64,000 nt of DNA from Sorghum bicolor (Eukaryota; Streptophyta; Magnoliopsida; Poales; Poaceae). The notes beneath the pieces were generated by a model. That model was not told the origin of the DNA. It saw only the letters and a list, made by a program, of their open reading frames with translations, and searched no databases. Below are positions 1 to 10,870 of this stretch, one piece after another (within the stretch, counting starts at the first letter, position 1; every line of letters starts with the position of its first letter). The stretch is from positions 25,145,317 through 25,209,316 of the forward strand of contig NC_012873.2 in NCBI RefSeq assembly GCF_000003195.3, written 5' to 3'. The translations under genes and the position numbers were made by a program.

Positions 1-1
1 T

Positions 2-88
2 GAAGAGAGGGAGCGTAGGAGGAGGAGAGCAGTTGTGAGATCAGCTTTTGTGCAGCATCTCCTTGTCACTACCCTTTTCGAAGACTAG
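2..88 (+). CDS. Possible C-terminal end of a host gene (partial)
   Basis: Reading from base 2 there are 28 open codons ending in TAG at 86-88. The peptide starts with an Arg/Glu-rich run and continues AVVRSAFVQHLLVTTLFED, which looks like real protein rather than noise. It resembles none of the retroelement proteins in the window and lies outside the outermost element A. The sequence after the stop is AT-rich and looks like a 3' untranslated region. It is too short to identify a family, and an exon boundary could lie inside it. A chance open frame is quite possible. Confidence 0.3.
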   Translation, partial: EERERRRRRAVVRSAFVQHLLVTTLFED

Positions 89-434
89 CAGATCAAACAC
101 AGCTATGCACGGGAATCGCACTAGTTGTTTTGGATATCATGAAGTTGTTCATCCGGTCTGCTGGGTAACCTTGACAGGAAAACTGAAGCACCGGGCGTCT
201 TACCTTATTTATTCTGTGGAAGCAGCTCTGTCATTTATTTTCTAGATCCTATTCATTTTTGTAGGGCTGTTGATCAGAGCCTCTATAGTAGAGTCGTGAT
301 GCTTTTTTTGTTGGGTTTCAGTCTGCAATTGGAGAATATGCCAATTTAATTTATATATTACTAAACATGATTCCGAGTTTGGAACTTGTTCTAATTTCGA
401 GGCTCTGGTCCAGACATGCTTGGCATAATATTTA
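89..434. other. Flanking DNA left of element A, possible 3' UTR
   Basis: There is no convincing coding sequence and no similarity to the other elements in the window. It contains T-rich and AT-rich patches (about 300-320 and 345-365) like a plant 3' untranslated region. It is probably the original low-copy insertion site of element A. The right boundary depends on where the LTR of A ends, which cannot be fixed because the second LTR copy is outside the window. Confidence 0.35.
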
Positions 435-738
435 TGTCGACGCAGAATCTGATCACCACGCAGGACACATGATAAGCCTCGAAGATCTGCTTGCGATCGC
501 TAGACATGAGCGAACACGGTGAATATCGCGGACGACGACGAGCAGAGCAACCCCTCTGTCTCTAGCTGCTTTACTGATAGAAAAAATAGTCTGAATGTTC
601 ATACACGCAACAGGGATCCCTATATGGCACACCCTTGGCTTGCACAGGCGGAGTACAAGTGCATACACAGCAATAGTTGACGCCATCTCCATTCCTTGAT
701 GTTCTACGGTAATATGCCATCACCCCTGGGTTGTGACA
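435..738 (-). repeat. Element A 3' LTR (left end uncertain)
   Basis: Read on the minus strand, the LTR starts TGTCACAACCC at 738, directly after a purine tract. A matching CA end could be at 435 (minus-strand GCGTCGACA), giving a 304 bp LTR, a usual size for Reina elements. An alternative end is near 268. Without the second LTR copy or a visible target duplication the left end is not proven. Confidence 0.45.
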
Positions 739-752
739 ACTCCCCCGGCCCA
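739..752 (-). other. Element A polypurine tract
   Basis: The minus strand reads GGGCCGGGGGAGT immediately before the TGTCACAA start of the 3' LTR. This is the expected position and composition for the plus-strand DNA primer of an LTR retrotransposon. Confidence 0.6.
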
Positions 753-1295
753 AGAATCTGCTTGTCCTCAAGCACGCGCTAGTGGATATCGAGTCCAGAG
801 ATTGTTGTAATCTTCCCAAGTAGCTGATGCAGGCGACAAACCTGACCACTTGGATGAAGACCTATGGAACAGCTGCATTACCTTTCTTTACCAGACGACG
901 TTGGAGTGTCAGTTTAGGCACCGCATTTGATGCTTAGAGATCAGTTACGGCAGGGAGGTCCGAGTAGATGGGAGTGTAATCTGGAAGGAAAGGTTTGAGC
1001 TAGAGATGTGGAAGACAGGATGAATCTCACTATAAGGGGGCAATTCCAACTTTTAGGTGACAACACCAATTCGCTCTAGCACCTTGTAAGGCCCAAAGAA
1101 CATGTATGCAAGTTTGGGTTAAGGGCGACTGGCAACCGATGACTGAGTATAGGGCTGCAGCTTCAGTAACACCTGATCTCCCACTGAAAACTGACGATCA
1201 GATCTCTTTTTATCAGCCTAGAGTTTCATGCGGTTCTGAGCTTGCTCTAGCCTCTGTTTGAGCATAAGGTGGTGAGCTTCGCGGTTACTTATGAC
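753..1295 (-). pseudogene. Element A integrase C-terminus and chromodomain remnant
   Basis: Minus-strand translation gives a GPF/Y-type module (FSVGDQVLLKLQPYTQSS, then FFGPYKVLERIG and HPVFHIS), followed by a weak chromodomain tail (LQRRLVKKGNAAVP, later ISYLGRLQQSLD in another frame). Several stops interrupt it. In chromoviruses the chromodomain guides integration to chromatin marks. It directly precedes the polypurine tract, as expected at the end of pol. Confidence 0.55.
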
Positions 1296-2021
1296 CTAAG
1301 TAACCTCTCGGGGTGTGTCGTCAACTGGATTGGCTCCCAAGTTTGGTTCGCAGCCAACCAGGGCTTTGAAAGGAGAACAACCGAGAGAAGAGTGGTAGCA
1401 TGAATTGTACCACAATTGTGCCAATGATAACCACGACTTCCAGGTCTTCGGGGCATCCTGTACCGAACATCTTAAGTATATCTCGAGACACTGGTTAATA
1501 CGTTCGGTCTGACCGTCTATTTGAGGATGGTACGCCGTGGATAAGTTTAGTTTGACCTTGTAGAGCTTGAACAAATGTTGCCAGAATGCGCTGACAAAGA
1601 TCTTGTCTCGATCACTCACAATGCTCTATGGAATGCCATGTAACTTAACAATGTTGTCCAGAAAAACTTGGGCCATGGTTGTTGCAGTATAAGGGTGTTT
1701 GAGTGGTAGGAAGTGGGCAAATTGGGTGAGTCTATCCACAATGACCAAAATCACTGTATATCCTTTGGATCGAGGCAATCCTTCCACACAATCCATGGAG
1801 AGATCCTGCCACACACTAGCTGGGACAGGCAAGGGTTGCAGTAATCCAGCAGGATGTGTGTGTGTGTGTTGGCAAATGGCACATTGTTTGACATAATTGT
1901 CCACATTAGCCTTCAAACCTTTCCACACAAATAACTTTTTGAGTCCATGGCAAGTGGCATTGATGCGAGAATGGCCTCCAATTGCTAAAGAATGAAAGGC
2001 AACAATGAGCTTGGTTTTCAA
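1296..2021 (-). pseudogene. Element A integrase core remnant
   Basis: Two minus-strand open pieces (2021-1626 and 1619-1296) are separated by a stop. The first holds a zinc-binding end with CAICQHTH, the lineage-typical linker LLQPLPVPASVWQDLSMD, and the start of the catalytic core. The second continues with SDRDKIFVSAFW and YHPQIDGQTERINQ, the second acidic residue and the glutamate region. Integrase inserts the cDNA into the host genome. The break between the pieces and the surrounding stops make this copy inactive. Confidence 0.8.
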
Positions 2022-2062
2022 GGCTGAGTTATTGCTGATCTAGATAAGCTGTCCTTTTATGA

Positions 2063-2644
2063 TCAGACCTTTATCCAAACTATAACCCTGAGCATTGGGG
2101 CTACAAAGAGCCAACTGAGAGAGTAATTCTGTAGCCTCCAGATCAGTGGCATACAAATTAAGTACTTCTTGAACCCACTTGGCTGCACCAAGGACACTGC
2201 CTGCAGGGCCATCATGTGAGCATTGGGGCTACAGAGAGCCAACTGAGAGAGTAATTCTGTAGCTATGTTTTCCTTACCCTGTGTGTACACAATCTTGAAT
2301 TGAAGGCCCATAAGTCTGGTCATCGCCTTACGCTGCATTTCAGAGTAGAGGTTCTGTTCATTCAAGTAAGACAATGATTTATGGTCAGTCAGAATTTGGA
2401 ATTCCTGCCTTTGCAAATAAGGTTGCCACTTTTCTACAGCCATAATGAGAGCCAAAAACTCTTTCTCATATATTGATAAGTGCTTGTGCTTGTCACCCAG
2501 AGCTCTACCGAGAAAAGCAATGGGTTGCCCTTGCTGCATATGAACTGCCCCAATACCCTCAGCACAGGCATCAGTCTCCACCTGAAATTGCTTCTGAAAA
2601 TCTAGTAAAGCGAGAACTGGTGTGCTAGTCATGGCTAGTTTCAA
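2063..2644 (-). pseudogene. Element A RNase H remnant
   Basis: Ty3/gypsy RNase H with recognisable acidic residues: VETDACAEGIG, YEKEFLALIMAVEKW and TDHKSLSYL. It degrades the RNA strand of the RNA-DNA hybrid during reverse transcription. The downstream part (about 2065-2265) is disturbed by a 128 bp partial duplication, so the same peptide region appears again out of frame. It follows the reverse transcriptase at 2645, as usual. Confidence 0.8.
2090..2263. repeat. 46 bp direct repeat, 128 bp offset, inside element A pol
   Basis: Bases 2090-2135 recur at 2218-2263 with one difference (GAGCATTGGGGCTACA at the start of each). The offset of 128 bp is not a multiple of three, so the duplication shifts the frame after RNase H. 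It looks like a local tandem duplication of one segment. Confidence 0.85.
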
Positions 2645-3366
2645 CTAATCGAGTGCTTGTTGTGGTCCTGAACCCCATTGAAATTGCTTGAGCTTGAGAA
2701 CACTTGTCAATGGTTTGACAATAACTCCATAATTCTTCACAAACTTTCTATAGTAACCAGTTAGGCCCAAGAATGCTCTCAACTCAGTCATGTTAGTAAG
2801 AGTAGGCCAGGCCAACATGTCTTGAGTCTTGGTTGGATCAGTAGACACTCCCTTATCAGAAATAATGTGTCCCATATATTCCAACGAAGTTTGAGCAAAT
2901 GTACACTTAGATGATTTGAGGTAAAGCTGGTTGCTTCGTAGGACTTCAAACACCTGCTGAATGTGCTCAAGGTGTGCATCTTTGGTTTTACTATAGATCA
3001 GAATATCATCTAGAAAGACCAACACAAACTTCCTTAAATAAGGTTGAAGGATCTGATTCATGACACACTGAAATGTTGCTGGGGCATTAGTGAGGCCAAA
3101 TGGCATAACCCTAAACTGGTAATGACCCTGATGGGTTTTGAAAGCAGTTTTATCCTCATCTTAGTGAAGAACTTTGACCCAGCCAGTTCATCCAAAATCT
3201 CCTCCACAATGGGCATGTGAAATCTATTCTTGATGGTGAGGGCATTAAGTTTGCTGTAATCCACACAAAATCTCCATTGGCCATCTTTCTTTTTAACCAA
3301 CAATACTGGGGAAGCAAAGGGACTGTGGCTATGGGTGATTAAACCAGCTTCCAACAATTGCTTCAC
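2645..3366 (-). pseudogene. Element A reverse transcriptase remnant
   Basis: The N-terminal part (3366-3058) includes ASPVLLVKKKDGQWRFCVDY and SKLNALTIKNRFHMP. The catalytic part (3106-2645) includes [13 protein letters not shown], the active-site box [12 protein letters not shown] and the thumb LGLTGYYRKFVKNYG. The reverse transcriptase copies element RNA into cDNA. The two parts lie in different frames, with a frameshift near 3150 just before the palm motif, so the enzyme is not intact. Confidence 0.85.
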
Positions 3367-3374
3367 CTAACTCT

Positions 3375-4297
3375 CTATCTCTGTTTTATGTTGGGGAGAA
3401 TAATGATAGGGTTTGGCATTGACCGAGACCGCATCAGGATACAGTGGTATAGCATGGTCATAAGCCCGATGTGGTGGTAACTGTTTAGGATCCTGAAAAA
3501 ATCAGCATATTGCATGAGCATGTCCTGGATATCCTTAGATGTATCAGGAGATAATTGTGGTGAAGACTTAGTTATTGGATTGTCCACCAAAACATATGCC
3601 CAAACATCATTACCTTGAATAGACTTGAACATTTGCTTTGCCGAAATAGAACTAAGTGAAACTGGTGGTGGTTTCTGTCCTTCTAGAGTAACCATTTGGT
3701 TGCCATGCTAGAATTGCAATGTTTTGGCGCCCAGTCATAGTGCATAGGGCTGAACTGCTGAGGCCAATCAAACCCCAGGATTGCGTCATATGGAAGTTGA
3801 TCCAGCACAATCATGCCCTTAGTAAAGGTGTGACCCCGAATGTACCATTGCAGATCCCGGACCAGTTCAGTAGTAGACATGGAACTGCCATCAGCTAGCC
3901 TTATCTTTTGCCTTGGCACTGGTGCAGTTGGCAAACGTGCCATGTGAACAAACTGAGAGCTAACAAAGCTGTGGCTACTCCCTGTGTCCACCAAAATCAA
4001 TATGGTCTTGTTCTGTACCGTGGCCTTCAACTGAATGGAATTTGCACCCTCAGTACCAGCTATCGCATTGAGAGATAACTGACCGAAAGTCTCTGTCAAC
4101 ATCTCATCCATAGCCATTTCATTGAGTAATTCTTTAGGGATCTCCCTATCCAAATCATTGACTACCATAGCATGCAGTTGTGTTTTGTTGCGTTTAGCAC
4201 ACACCTCAGCAGAGATTGTTGGCCTTCCTGTAATTGCGTAGCTGCTTGTCCCTCCAAAGGTTACCATAGATAGATACCATTTTGCCCACAATTTTCG
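3375..4297 (-). pseudogene. Element A aspartic protease and gag C-terminal remnant
   Basis: The open piece 4291-3683 contains LVDTGSSHSFVSSQFV, the retropepsin active site with an intact DTG, and later AILGFDWPQQF, the C-terminal flap-side motif. The protease would cut the polyprotein. A second piece (3695-3375) links to the reverse transcriptase. Element B is inserted just upstream, at 4303, at the gag-protease junction, so the rest of gag is at 12082-12959. Confidence 0.75.
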
Positions 4298-4302
4298 GCT
4301 AT
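4298..4302. other. Target-site duplication of element B, left copy (GCTAT)
   Basis: GCTAT directly precedes the left LTR of B and is repeated at 12077-12081 directly after the right LTR. The perfect 5 bp match proves the insertion boundaries. Confidence 0.95.
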
Positions 4303-5033
4303 TGATAGGTTACCGATATGAATCGATACGAGGGTGACCCGATCTTCACGACAGTAGATCAAAAGAACAAGGATAACTTGCTGCGAACAGCGGATAACTA
4401 GCTTTATACCTGACAAAGGTTGGATGCGACCAAGCGACGGGGAGAGAGGCACCGAAACCGCGAAGACTTCGACTCGATCTCCGAACGACCGCAGAACCAC
4501 AATCCGGAACTAATCCACACAATACGGCGCAGCCGAACGGAAGCCGTAGAGCACGAAGTAGGGGAACCCAGAGGATTCACTTCACAAGTCCAAGAAGAAC
4601 AAGGAAGAACAAAGGTTGAGTAAGCCACTCAGCAGCACGGCTGCAATATCATGTAGTTTATCAAATGATCAAAGGTTGCTGATAGCTTAGAGGTAGGGTA
4701 TATTTATACTAGAAACAACCCTCCTAGATATATAGGTATGAAAACAAAATAGAGTTTCTGAGGGAAGGCAATGTGAAAGGTCCCCTCGGAATGGATTCCC
4801 GAACTGGCTTCGCGTGACTGTTGGCCTCCAGAGCACTTTCCAATAAACTGACCATAACTTTTTATTGCAAAGTCCAAATGATGAACCATTTCTTGGATGT
4901 GAAACTAGACTCCAAGAGCTTTCCAACAATGTATGCCATGCACCACGAAACGTTGTAGATTGGTACAGTTTTGTACGGCAAGTTGTACCAACATTCTGTC
5001 ATGACAGACTGTTGACCTTCTGAGCTGTCTGTA

Positions 5034-5516
5034 CTAATTCTGGTCTGCAGGCAATATGGAGTATCCAAACTGGTCGCCACTAGACTCATTGGAAAATAGA
5101 CTCGACAAGCTTTCCAACAAGTTCTCATGGGCCTTCATAGCTTTTGTGATTAAAAAGTTATGAAGATTTCTTTGCACTGGTCCGTTCTTGACTTCCACTG
5201 GTCCGTTTTTGACTCTCTGGTCCGTTTTGTAGTGTCTTCTGAAACTTGCACTGGTTCGTTCTTCACGGTCTGATTCATCCTTCTCTTCTTCTATATACCT
5301 GAGTACAATCAAGGTAGGACACTTAGGTAGTATATAATTCTCATTAATATTATAATGAATCTCACAAAGTAGCGCGTGGACCTCTTGTTGTAGCTTCTTT
5401 GCACGACTACGTGTAACCGGTCCATTGATGACTTGGGCTGGTGTCGGTGTAGTTAAAACTTGAGTGATTGTAGCTTGACTTGGAGCTTGTGACATCTTGC
5501 TTGCTGGCATGGTCAT
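5034..5516 (-). CDS. Element B pol C-terminal extension encoded in the LTR (CR-motif-like)
   Basis: A 160-codon frame starts six bases into the LTR and includes [18 protein letters not shown] near residues 32-51, then an acidic stretch and a KNGPV repeat. The same 160-codon frame is open in the other LTR (12072-11590). In CRM elements the polyprotein is known to run through the purine tract into the 3' LTR, ending in a CR motif linked to centromere targeting. Here the frame is offset by one base from the integrase frame at the G-run of the purine tract. It may therefore be the true end of pol separated by an indel; expression on its own is less likely. Confidence 0.6.
   Translation of the reverse strand: MTMPASKMSQAPSQATITQVLTTPTPAQVINGPVTRSRAKKLQQEVHALLCEIHYNINENYILPKCPTLIVLRYIEEEKDESDREERTSASFRRHYKTDQRVKNGPVEVKNGPVQRNLHNFLITKAMKAHENLLESLSSLFSNESSGDQFGYSILPADQN
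5175..5232. repeat. Short tandem repeats (about 21 bp) in the element B LTR
   Basis: CACTGGTCCGTTCTTGACTT is followed by two near-copies, with a further diverged copy at about 5253. The same array is present in the other LTR at about 11731-11788. On the minus strand it encodes the repeated KNGPV motif of the LTR frame. Confidence 0.75.
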
Positions 5517-6157
5517 ATCATCCTCCCCCCTTCAAAAAGAGTCGTCCTCGACTCGTCCAATCCTAGGAAAGGAGATAAATCGGCAGCATTGAAGCTTGTA
5601 CTCACACCATATGTACTTGGGAGATCAATTTCATATGCATTGTCATTGATCTTGCGAAGCACTTTGAAGGGACCATCAGCTCTGGGCTGCAACTTGCTCT
5701 TGCGTTGTTCAGGGAATCTATCCTTGCGTAGATGTACCCAAACGAGATCTCCAGCCTCAAATAACATTTTTTTTTGACCCTTGTTTGCACGCTTCTCATA
5801 TATCTTGGTCATCTTCTCAATGTTGATTCGAGCTCGGTCATGAAGGCTCTTGACAAATTCAGCTCGCTTGCTTGCATCGAAGTTCAATCGTTCCTGCACA
5901 GGTAAAGGCAAAAGATCTATGGGAGCAGTGGGTTTGAACCCATATACAATTTCAAATGGGCAAAATTTAGTAGTCGAATGCACTGCCCTATTGTATGCAA
6001 ACTCAACGTGTGGCAAACTTTCTTCCCAAAGTTTAAAATTCTTTTTGAGAACAGCTCGCAGTAACATTGATAGTGTTCGATTCACAACTTCAGTTTGTCC
6101 ATCCGTTTGCGGATGACATGTTGTGGAAAACAACAACCGTGTCCCAAGTTTCCCCAT
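5513..6157 (-). pseudogene. Element B integrase core end and C-terminal domain
   Basis: This 214-codon frame starts near the second catalytic acid region and contains [19 protein letters not shown] (the glutamate region), [36 protein letters not shown] and the domain [20 protein letters not shown]. It ends with a stop two codons into the LTR. It lies one frame away from the 1109-codon frame upstream, owing to a single-base shift near 6150 in a GGGGAAA run. Apart from that shift the integrase is well preserved. Confidence 0.85.
5521..5536 (-). other. Element B polypurine tract
   Basis: The minus strand reads GAAGGGGGGAGGA directly before the LTR start TGATATGACC. It is the primer for plus-strand DNA synthesis and at the same time lies inside the pol reading frame. 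Confidence 0.85.
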
Positions 6158-9100
6158 AAAGTTTTCCAGAAATAGCTAAAAATTTTTGTATCTCGATCAG
6201 AAACAATAGTATGTGGTACTCCATGCAAGCGCACAACTTCTTTGAAAAATAAATCAGCAATATGCGAAGCATCGTCACTTTTGTGGCATGGAATAAAATG
6301 CGCCATTTTGCTAAATCGATCAACCACAACAAAAATCGAATCCTTTCCCCACTTAGTGCGTGGTAATCCAAGAACAAAATCCATAGATATGTCTTCCCAT
6401 GGAGCACTAGGAATAGGAAGAGGAGTGTAAAGTCCATGAGGGTTCAAACGAGACTTAGCTTTGTGGCATGACTCGCAGCGAAGAACATGTCTCTCTACGT
6501 CTCTTCTCATCTTTGGCCAAAAGAAGTGGTCGGCGAACACTTGCTCTGTCTTCTTGGCTCCAAAATGGCCCATAAGCCCACCTGCATGAGCTTCCTGCAC
6601 AAGTAAAATTCGAACAGAGCAATCTGGAATGCATAGTTTGTTAGCTCGAAATAAGAATCCATCATGCACATGATATTTTTCCCATCCTTTGCCATCACAA
6701 CACTTGGTATATGGTTCAGCAAAGTATGAATCAGTAGTGTATATTTCCTTTATACTTTCTAATCCCAGAATTTTAGCATCAAGTTGTGTAAGCAAAGCAT
6801 GACGTCGGGACAAAGCATCAGCTACCACATTTTCCTTTCCTTTCTTGTATTTAACTACATAAGGAAAAGATTCAATGAATTCACACCATTTTGCATGTCT
6901 TTGGTTCAGTTTTAGTTGACCTTTAAGATGTTTCAAAGATTCATGGTCCGAGTGTATTACAAATTCTTTAGGAAAAAGATAGTGTTGCCAAGTTTCCAAA
7001 CTCCGAACAAGAGCATATAGTTCTTTATCATAAACTGAATAATTAAGAGTTGGACCACTTAGCTTTTCACTGAAGTATGCAATTGACCTTCGTTCTTGCA
7101 TGAGCACACCTCCAATACCAATTCTGCTTGCATCACATTCAATCTCAAAAGTCTTACCGAAATCGGGAAGTGCAAGGACTGGAGCTGTTGTTAGCTTCTT
7201 CTTTAACTCATCAAATGCCCTTTGATGTGCTTCTTCCCATTTGAAAGGCACTTCTTTCTTAGTAAGCTCGTTCATAGGGGCAGCAATGGTGCTGAAATCT
7301 CTCACAAACCGCCGGTAGAACCCAGCAAGCCCAAGGAAGCTCCTCACTTGACTCACGTTCTGTGGAGGCGTCCATTCTTGTACAGCCTTGATCTTCTCTT
7401 CATCGACCTCCACACCTTGCCCTGAGACAACAAATCCAAGAAAAACTACCTTGTCGGTGCAAAAGGTGCACTTCTCAAGGTTAGCATACAATTGTTGCTC
7501 ACATAGGACAGCAAGCACGCATTGGATATGTTTTACATGATTGTCAAGGGACTTGCTGTAAATTAAGATGTCATCAAAATAAACAACAACAAACCTTCCA
7601 ATAAAAGCTCTAAGCACATGGTTCATCAATCTCATAAACGTGCTAGGTGCATTTGTCAAACCGAAGGGCATCACCAACCATTCATACAACCCAAATTTTG
7701 TTTTAAAGGCTGTTTTCCATTCATCTCCTTCTTTCATACGAATTTGGTGATAACCACTCCTTAAATCAATTTTAGTGAAAATTATGGCACCACTAAGTTC
7801 ATCAAACATATCATCTAATCTTGGGATGGGATGCCTATACCTCATAGTGATGTTGTTAATTGCACGGCAGTCCACACACATTCGCCAAGATCCATCTATC
7901 TTAGGAACTAAAAGGACTAGGACAGCACAAGGTGAAAGACTTTCTTGCACATACCCTTTCTTGATCAAGTCCTCCACTTGTCGCTGGATTTCCTTGATTT
8001 CCTCCGGATTGGTGCGGTAGGCAGCGCGATTTGGGAGGGAAGCACCAGGAACCAAATCAATTTGATGCTCGATCCCTCTCTTGGGTGGCTGCCCTGGTGA
8101 TACCTCGTCTGGAAACACATCCTCGAAATCCTGTAAGACATCAAAAACAACACTTGGCAGGGTAGAGGGTAAGGTGTTAGAAGGAAAAAGAGTGTCCTTG
8201 TACAAGAGTACAAAGAACTTGGCATTAGGTTCACTCAACTCCTTTAGATCCCCTTTCCTAGCCATCATAACCAACCCCGGTTTTCCCAGTTTTTGGGTTC
8301 TTTGTAGCTGTGGGGTTTTATTTGGCTGTGGAAACTCTTCCTTACTATATTTGTGGGTCACTCTTAAGTGGTTCTCGCTCTCTCTCTGTTTCTTCTTGAG
8401 ATCATCTTTTAAGATTTCCTCCGATGTCAAAGAAAGCAAAGAAATTCGCTCTCCTTTGTACACAAAAGACAGCTTGTTGGTTCTTCCAGAAATCTGAACA
8501 TCACGATCATATAACCATGGTCTACCTAGCAGCAGCTGGCATGCTTGCATAGGCACCACGTCACACTCCACATGATCATTATACCTCCCAATAGAGAAAG
8601 GAACTGTCACAACATGGCTCACACGCAGCGTGCCACAATCATTCAGCCACTGCATCTTGTATGGATTAGGATGATGCCTTTGTTTTAGCTCCATTCTATC
8701 AACCAATTCTTGGCTAGCAATATTGTTGCAGCTGCCATTGTCAACAATAATTCTACACAACTTCTCTTTGATCATGCCTCGAGTGTGGAAAAGATTGTGT
8801 CGCTGCCCATTCTCTTCCTTTGCAGCAGTAACACTAAGCACACGAAGAGAAATAAAGCAGTTGTTATCACCTTCATCGGGTTGGATCTCATTATCATTGT
8901 TTTCATGATCCTCATCATATCTTGGACCTTCTTCCTCTTGATCACTTTCAGATTCCCATTCACCATTCTCATTCACAATCATGGTCCTCCTACTGGGACA
9001 TTGTGCAGCAATATGTCCACGACCATGGCACTTGTGGCACACAATTTCTCTACTATGTGCAGAGGAAGTAGTAGCTGAGGAAGCCACAGTTGGGGCTGCT

Positions 9101-9414
9101 GCGCTTGTAGCATGACGCTGCTGATTTCTGGGAGATGATGTTGTAGAAACCACCATCTTTGAAGGAGCATTAGATGAGGAGGGCCTAGCTGCAGCACCTT
9201 GGGACCGTCCCCCACCGAAAGAAGTGTTGGACTGCTGCTTGTGCCATGGGGCTACAATAGAAGGACTTGCATAAGATTTTCCACGTGTCTCTTGCTGAAT
9301 TTTTCTTTCAGTACGCATAGCTTGATCAATAAGGTCTTGCAACGTATGATATGGAAACATCTCAACAAAACCAGCAATGTCCTCATTGAGACCACCCAAA
9401 AATCTTGCCATTTT
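6082..9414 (-). pseudogene. Element B gag C-terminus, protease, reverse transcriptase, RNase H and integrase
   Basis: A 1109-codon open frame. Domains in order: CCHC zinc knuckle [14 protein letters not shown] (about 125-138), aspartic protease with [10 protein letters not shown] (about 221-230; DNG in place of the usual DSG/DTG), reverse transcriptase with [12 protein letters not shown] and [11 protein letters not shown], RNase H with [11 protein letters not shown] and SDHESLKHL, and integrase HHCC ([22 protein letters not shown]) followed by [11 protein letters not shown] and VSDRDTKI. This single polyprotein carries most replication enzymes. The frame runs off into an unrelated tail after 6160 because of the frameshift, and a stop separates it from the rest of gag at 9415. 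Confidence 0.92.
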
Positions 9415-10275
9415 TTACTCTGGATCCTCTCTAATTCCAGTCTGCACTAACAACAGTTCCGTCTCCTTATAATACTCATCAACCGATCTTTTTCCTTGCT
9501 TCAACATTTGTAACCTATTGCGAAGGTCACGCTGATAGCTTGACGGTACAAATCGCCTTCTCATCACTTGCTTCATCTCTTCCCATGTGTTGATATGTTC
9601 ACGGCCCAACACAAGTTGATTCTCTTGTATCTGATTCTACCAAGTCAGAGCATAACCAGAGAACTCCACTGAAGCAAGATTGACACACCTCTGATCAGAG
9701 AGTTTATGCACTCTAAAAATTTGATCACACTGCTCAGCCCACTCAAGATATGCATCTGCATCCTCTCTTCGAGTGAATTTTGGGATACTCAACTTGACAC
9801 GAGCAATGCTGTCCGGATCTTCCCTATTACGACGACCATGATGATGCTCTCTATCTCCATGATCAGCATGCCGCCGGCGATCATTGCGCCGCCTATGCAG
9901 CCCATCATTTGCAAAGGGATTCTCATCAGACCCCTCTTCTTGATCAAAGTTATCAAATTCTTCATTATCAAAATGAACACGATGGCCACGACCACGTCCA
10001 TGAGCTCGTCCTCCATCTTGGCCATGATGACCAGCTCGCCTGCCACCACCACGACCATCTATAAAACAGTCATGTCCTCCATTAGAATTTTCAGCACCAG
10101 ATTCATCAGATTGATGCCGAGGAGCCCTCCGCCCATCTACAGGTATGCATGCATCAAGCATCCTCTCCATGGCCTGCAAGAGTGAGTCTGCCATTTGGCG
10201 CAACTCAGCCCGTGCAACAGGGGGTTCTCCTTCTCCATGACGATTACCATGAATACTTGAGTTGGATCCTGCCAT
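9415..10275 (-). pseudogene. Element B gag N-terminal part
   Basis: It begins with MAGSNSSIHGNRHGEGEPP at 10275, then a His/Arg/Asp-rich segment, then a capsid-like region (IPKFTRREDADAYLEWAEQ, later TWEEMKQVMRRRFVPSSYQ and SVDEYYKETELLL). Two in-frame stops break it, at 9637-9639 (CTA on the plus strand) and at 9415-9417. Otherwise it is continuous with the 1109-codon frame below it. Gag forms the particle that packages element RNA. The start was chosen as the first ATG after the leader. Confidence 0.85.
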
Positions 10276-10856
10276 GTTAGCACTAAAGCAAAATATAGCG
10301 GAATGGGTAAATTTGTGGAATCACACAACCTCACCTTTTACTTACCAATGCTCTTTCCTGTTCTCAAGGACAGTGAATTGTGCTAGTGTAGCAGCTCAAC
10401 AGAAGTGATTCTGAGGTCGCAAGGATTACGAGTCGAATGTCCTGGTTTCAGTTTTAGGTGGAGCTATAGGTGGTTAAACAAGGGAGGCTACGGTACTGAG
10501 AATCAAGTGATTTGATGTGCTCAAATGATATAATGTTGCTGGTATATAAATCACCAAGAATCTGAATTCGTAAACTGAATGAATTTTTTCAGTAAGCAAA
10601 CCGCAATACAACCCCTTTCCTCTTTTTCTACTTTTTCTGTTTTTTCTCTTTTCTTTTCTCTGAATTTTTTTTTCACTGACTTTTTTATTTGAACTCTTTT
10701 TTATACTAACAGGGATGCGGATAACACCGTCAAAGGGCTCTAGGATTTTTTATGGCTTTTTCAGTGGACTATAGGTGATGATCAAAACAGTAACAAATGA
10801 TAGATAAACTAAAGGTAGATATGTGGATGATTGTGAGATCTACCGTGACAACGAAA
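10276..10856 (-). other. Element B untranslated leader with a pyrimidine-rich tract
   Basis: The region between the primer site and gag has no convincing coding sequence. On the plus strand a strongly T/C-rich tract lies at about 10611-10705, so it is purine-rich in the element's own sense RNA. The remainder is unremarkable. Confidence 0.7.
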
Positions 10857-10868
10857 GCTTTGATACCA
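10857..10868 (-). other. Element B primer-binding site (tRNA-iMet)
   Basis: The minus strand reads TGGTATCAAAGC two bases after the 5' LTR. It matches the 3' end complement of plant initiator-methionine tRNA at 11 of 12 positions (TGGTATCAGAGC). Confidence 0.85.
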
Positions 10869-10870
10869 GT

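Larger units (their letters stand above)
4303..5520 (-). repeat. Element B 3' LTR
   Basis: This 1218 bp LTR starts TGATAGGTTACC and ends GGTCATATCA on the plus strand. It matches 10871-12076 over its length, with scattered substitutions and small indels (for example an 8 bp difference near 4430). The first half, read on the minus strand, carries a 160-codon open frame listed separately. Confidence 0.95.

Noticed and set aside
8081..8497. Plus-strand open frame of 138 codons
   Set aside because: It is the antisense shadow of the 1109-codon gag-pol frame of element B and has no protein-like motif.
9706..10185. Plus-strand open frame of 159 codons rich in Ile, Met and Ser
   Set aside because: Antisense shadow of the His/Arg/Asp-rich gag of element B.
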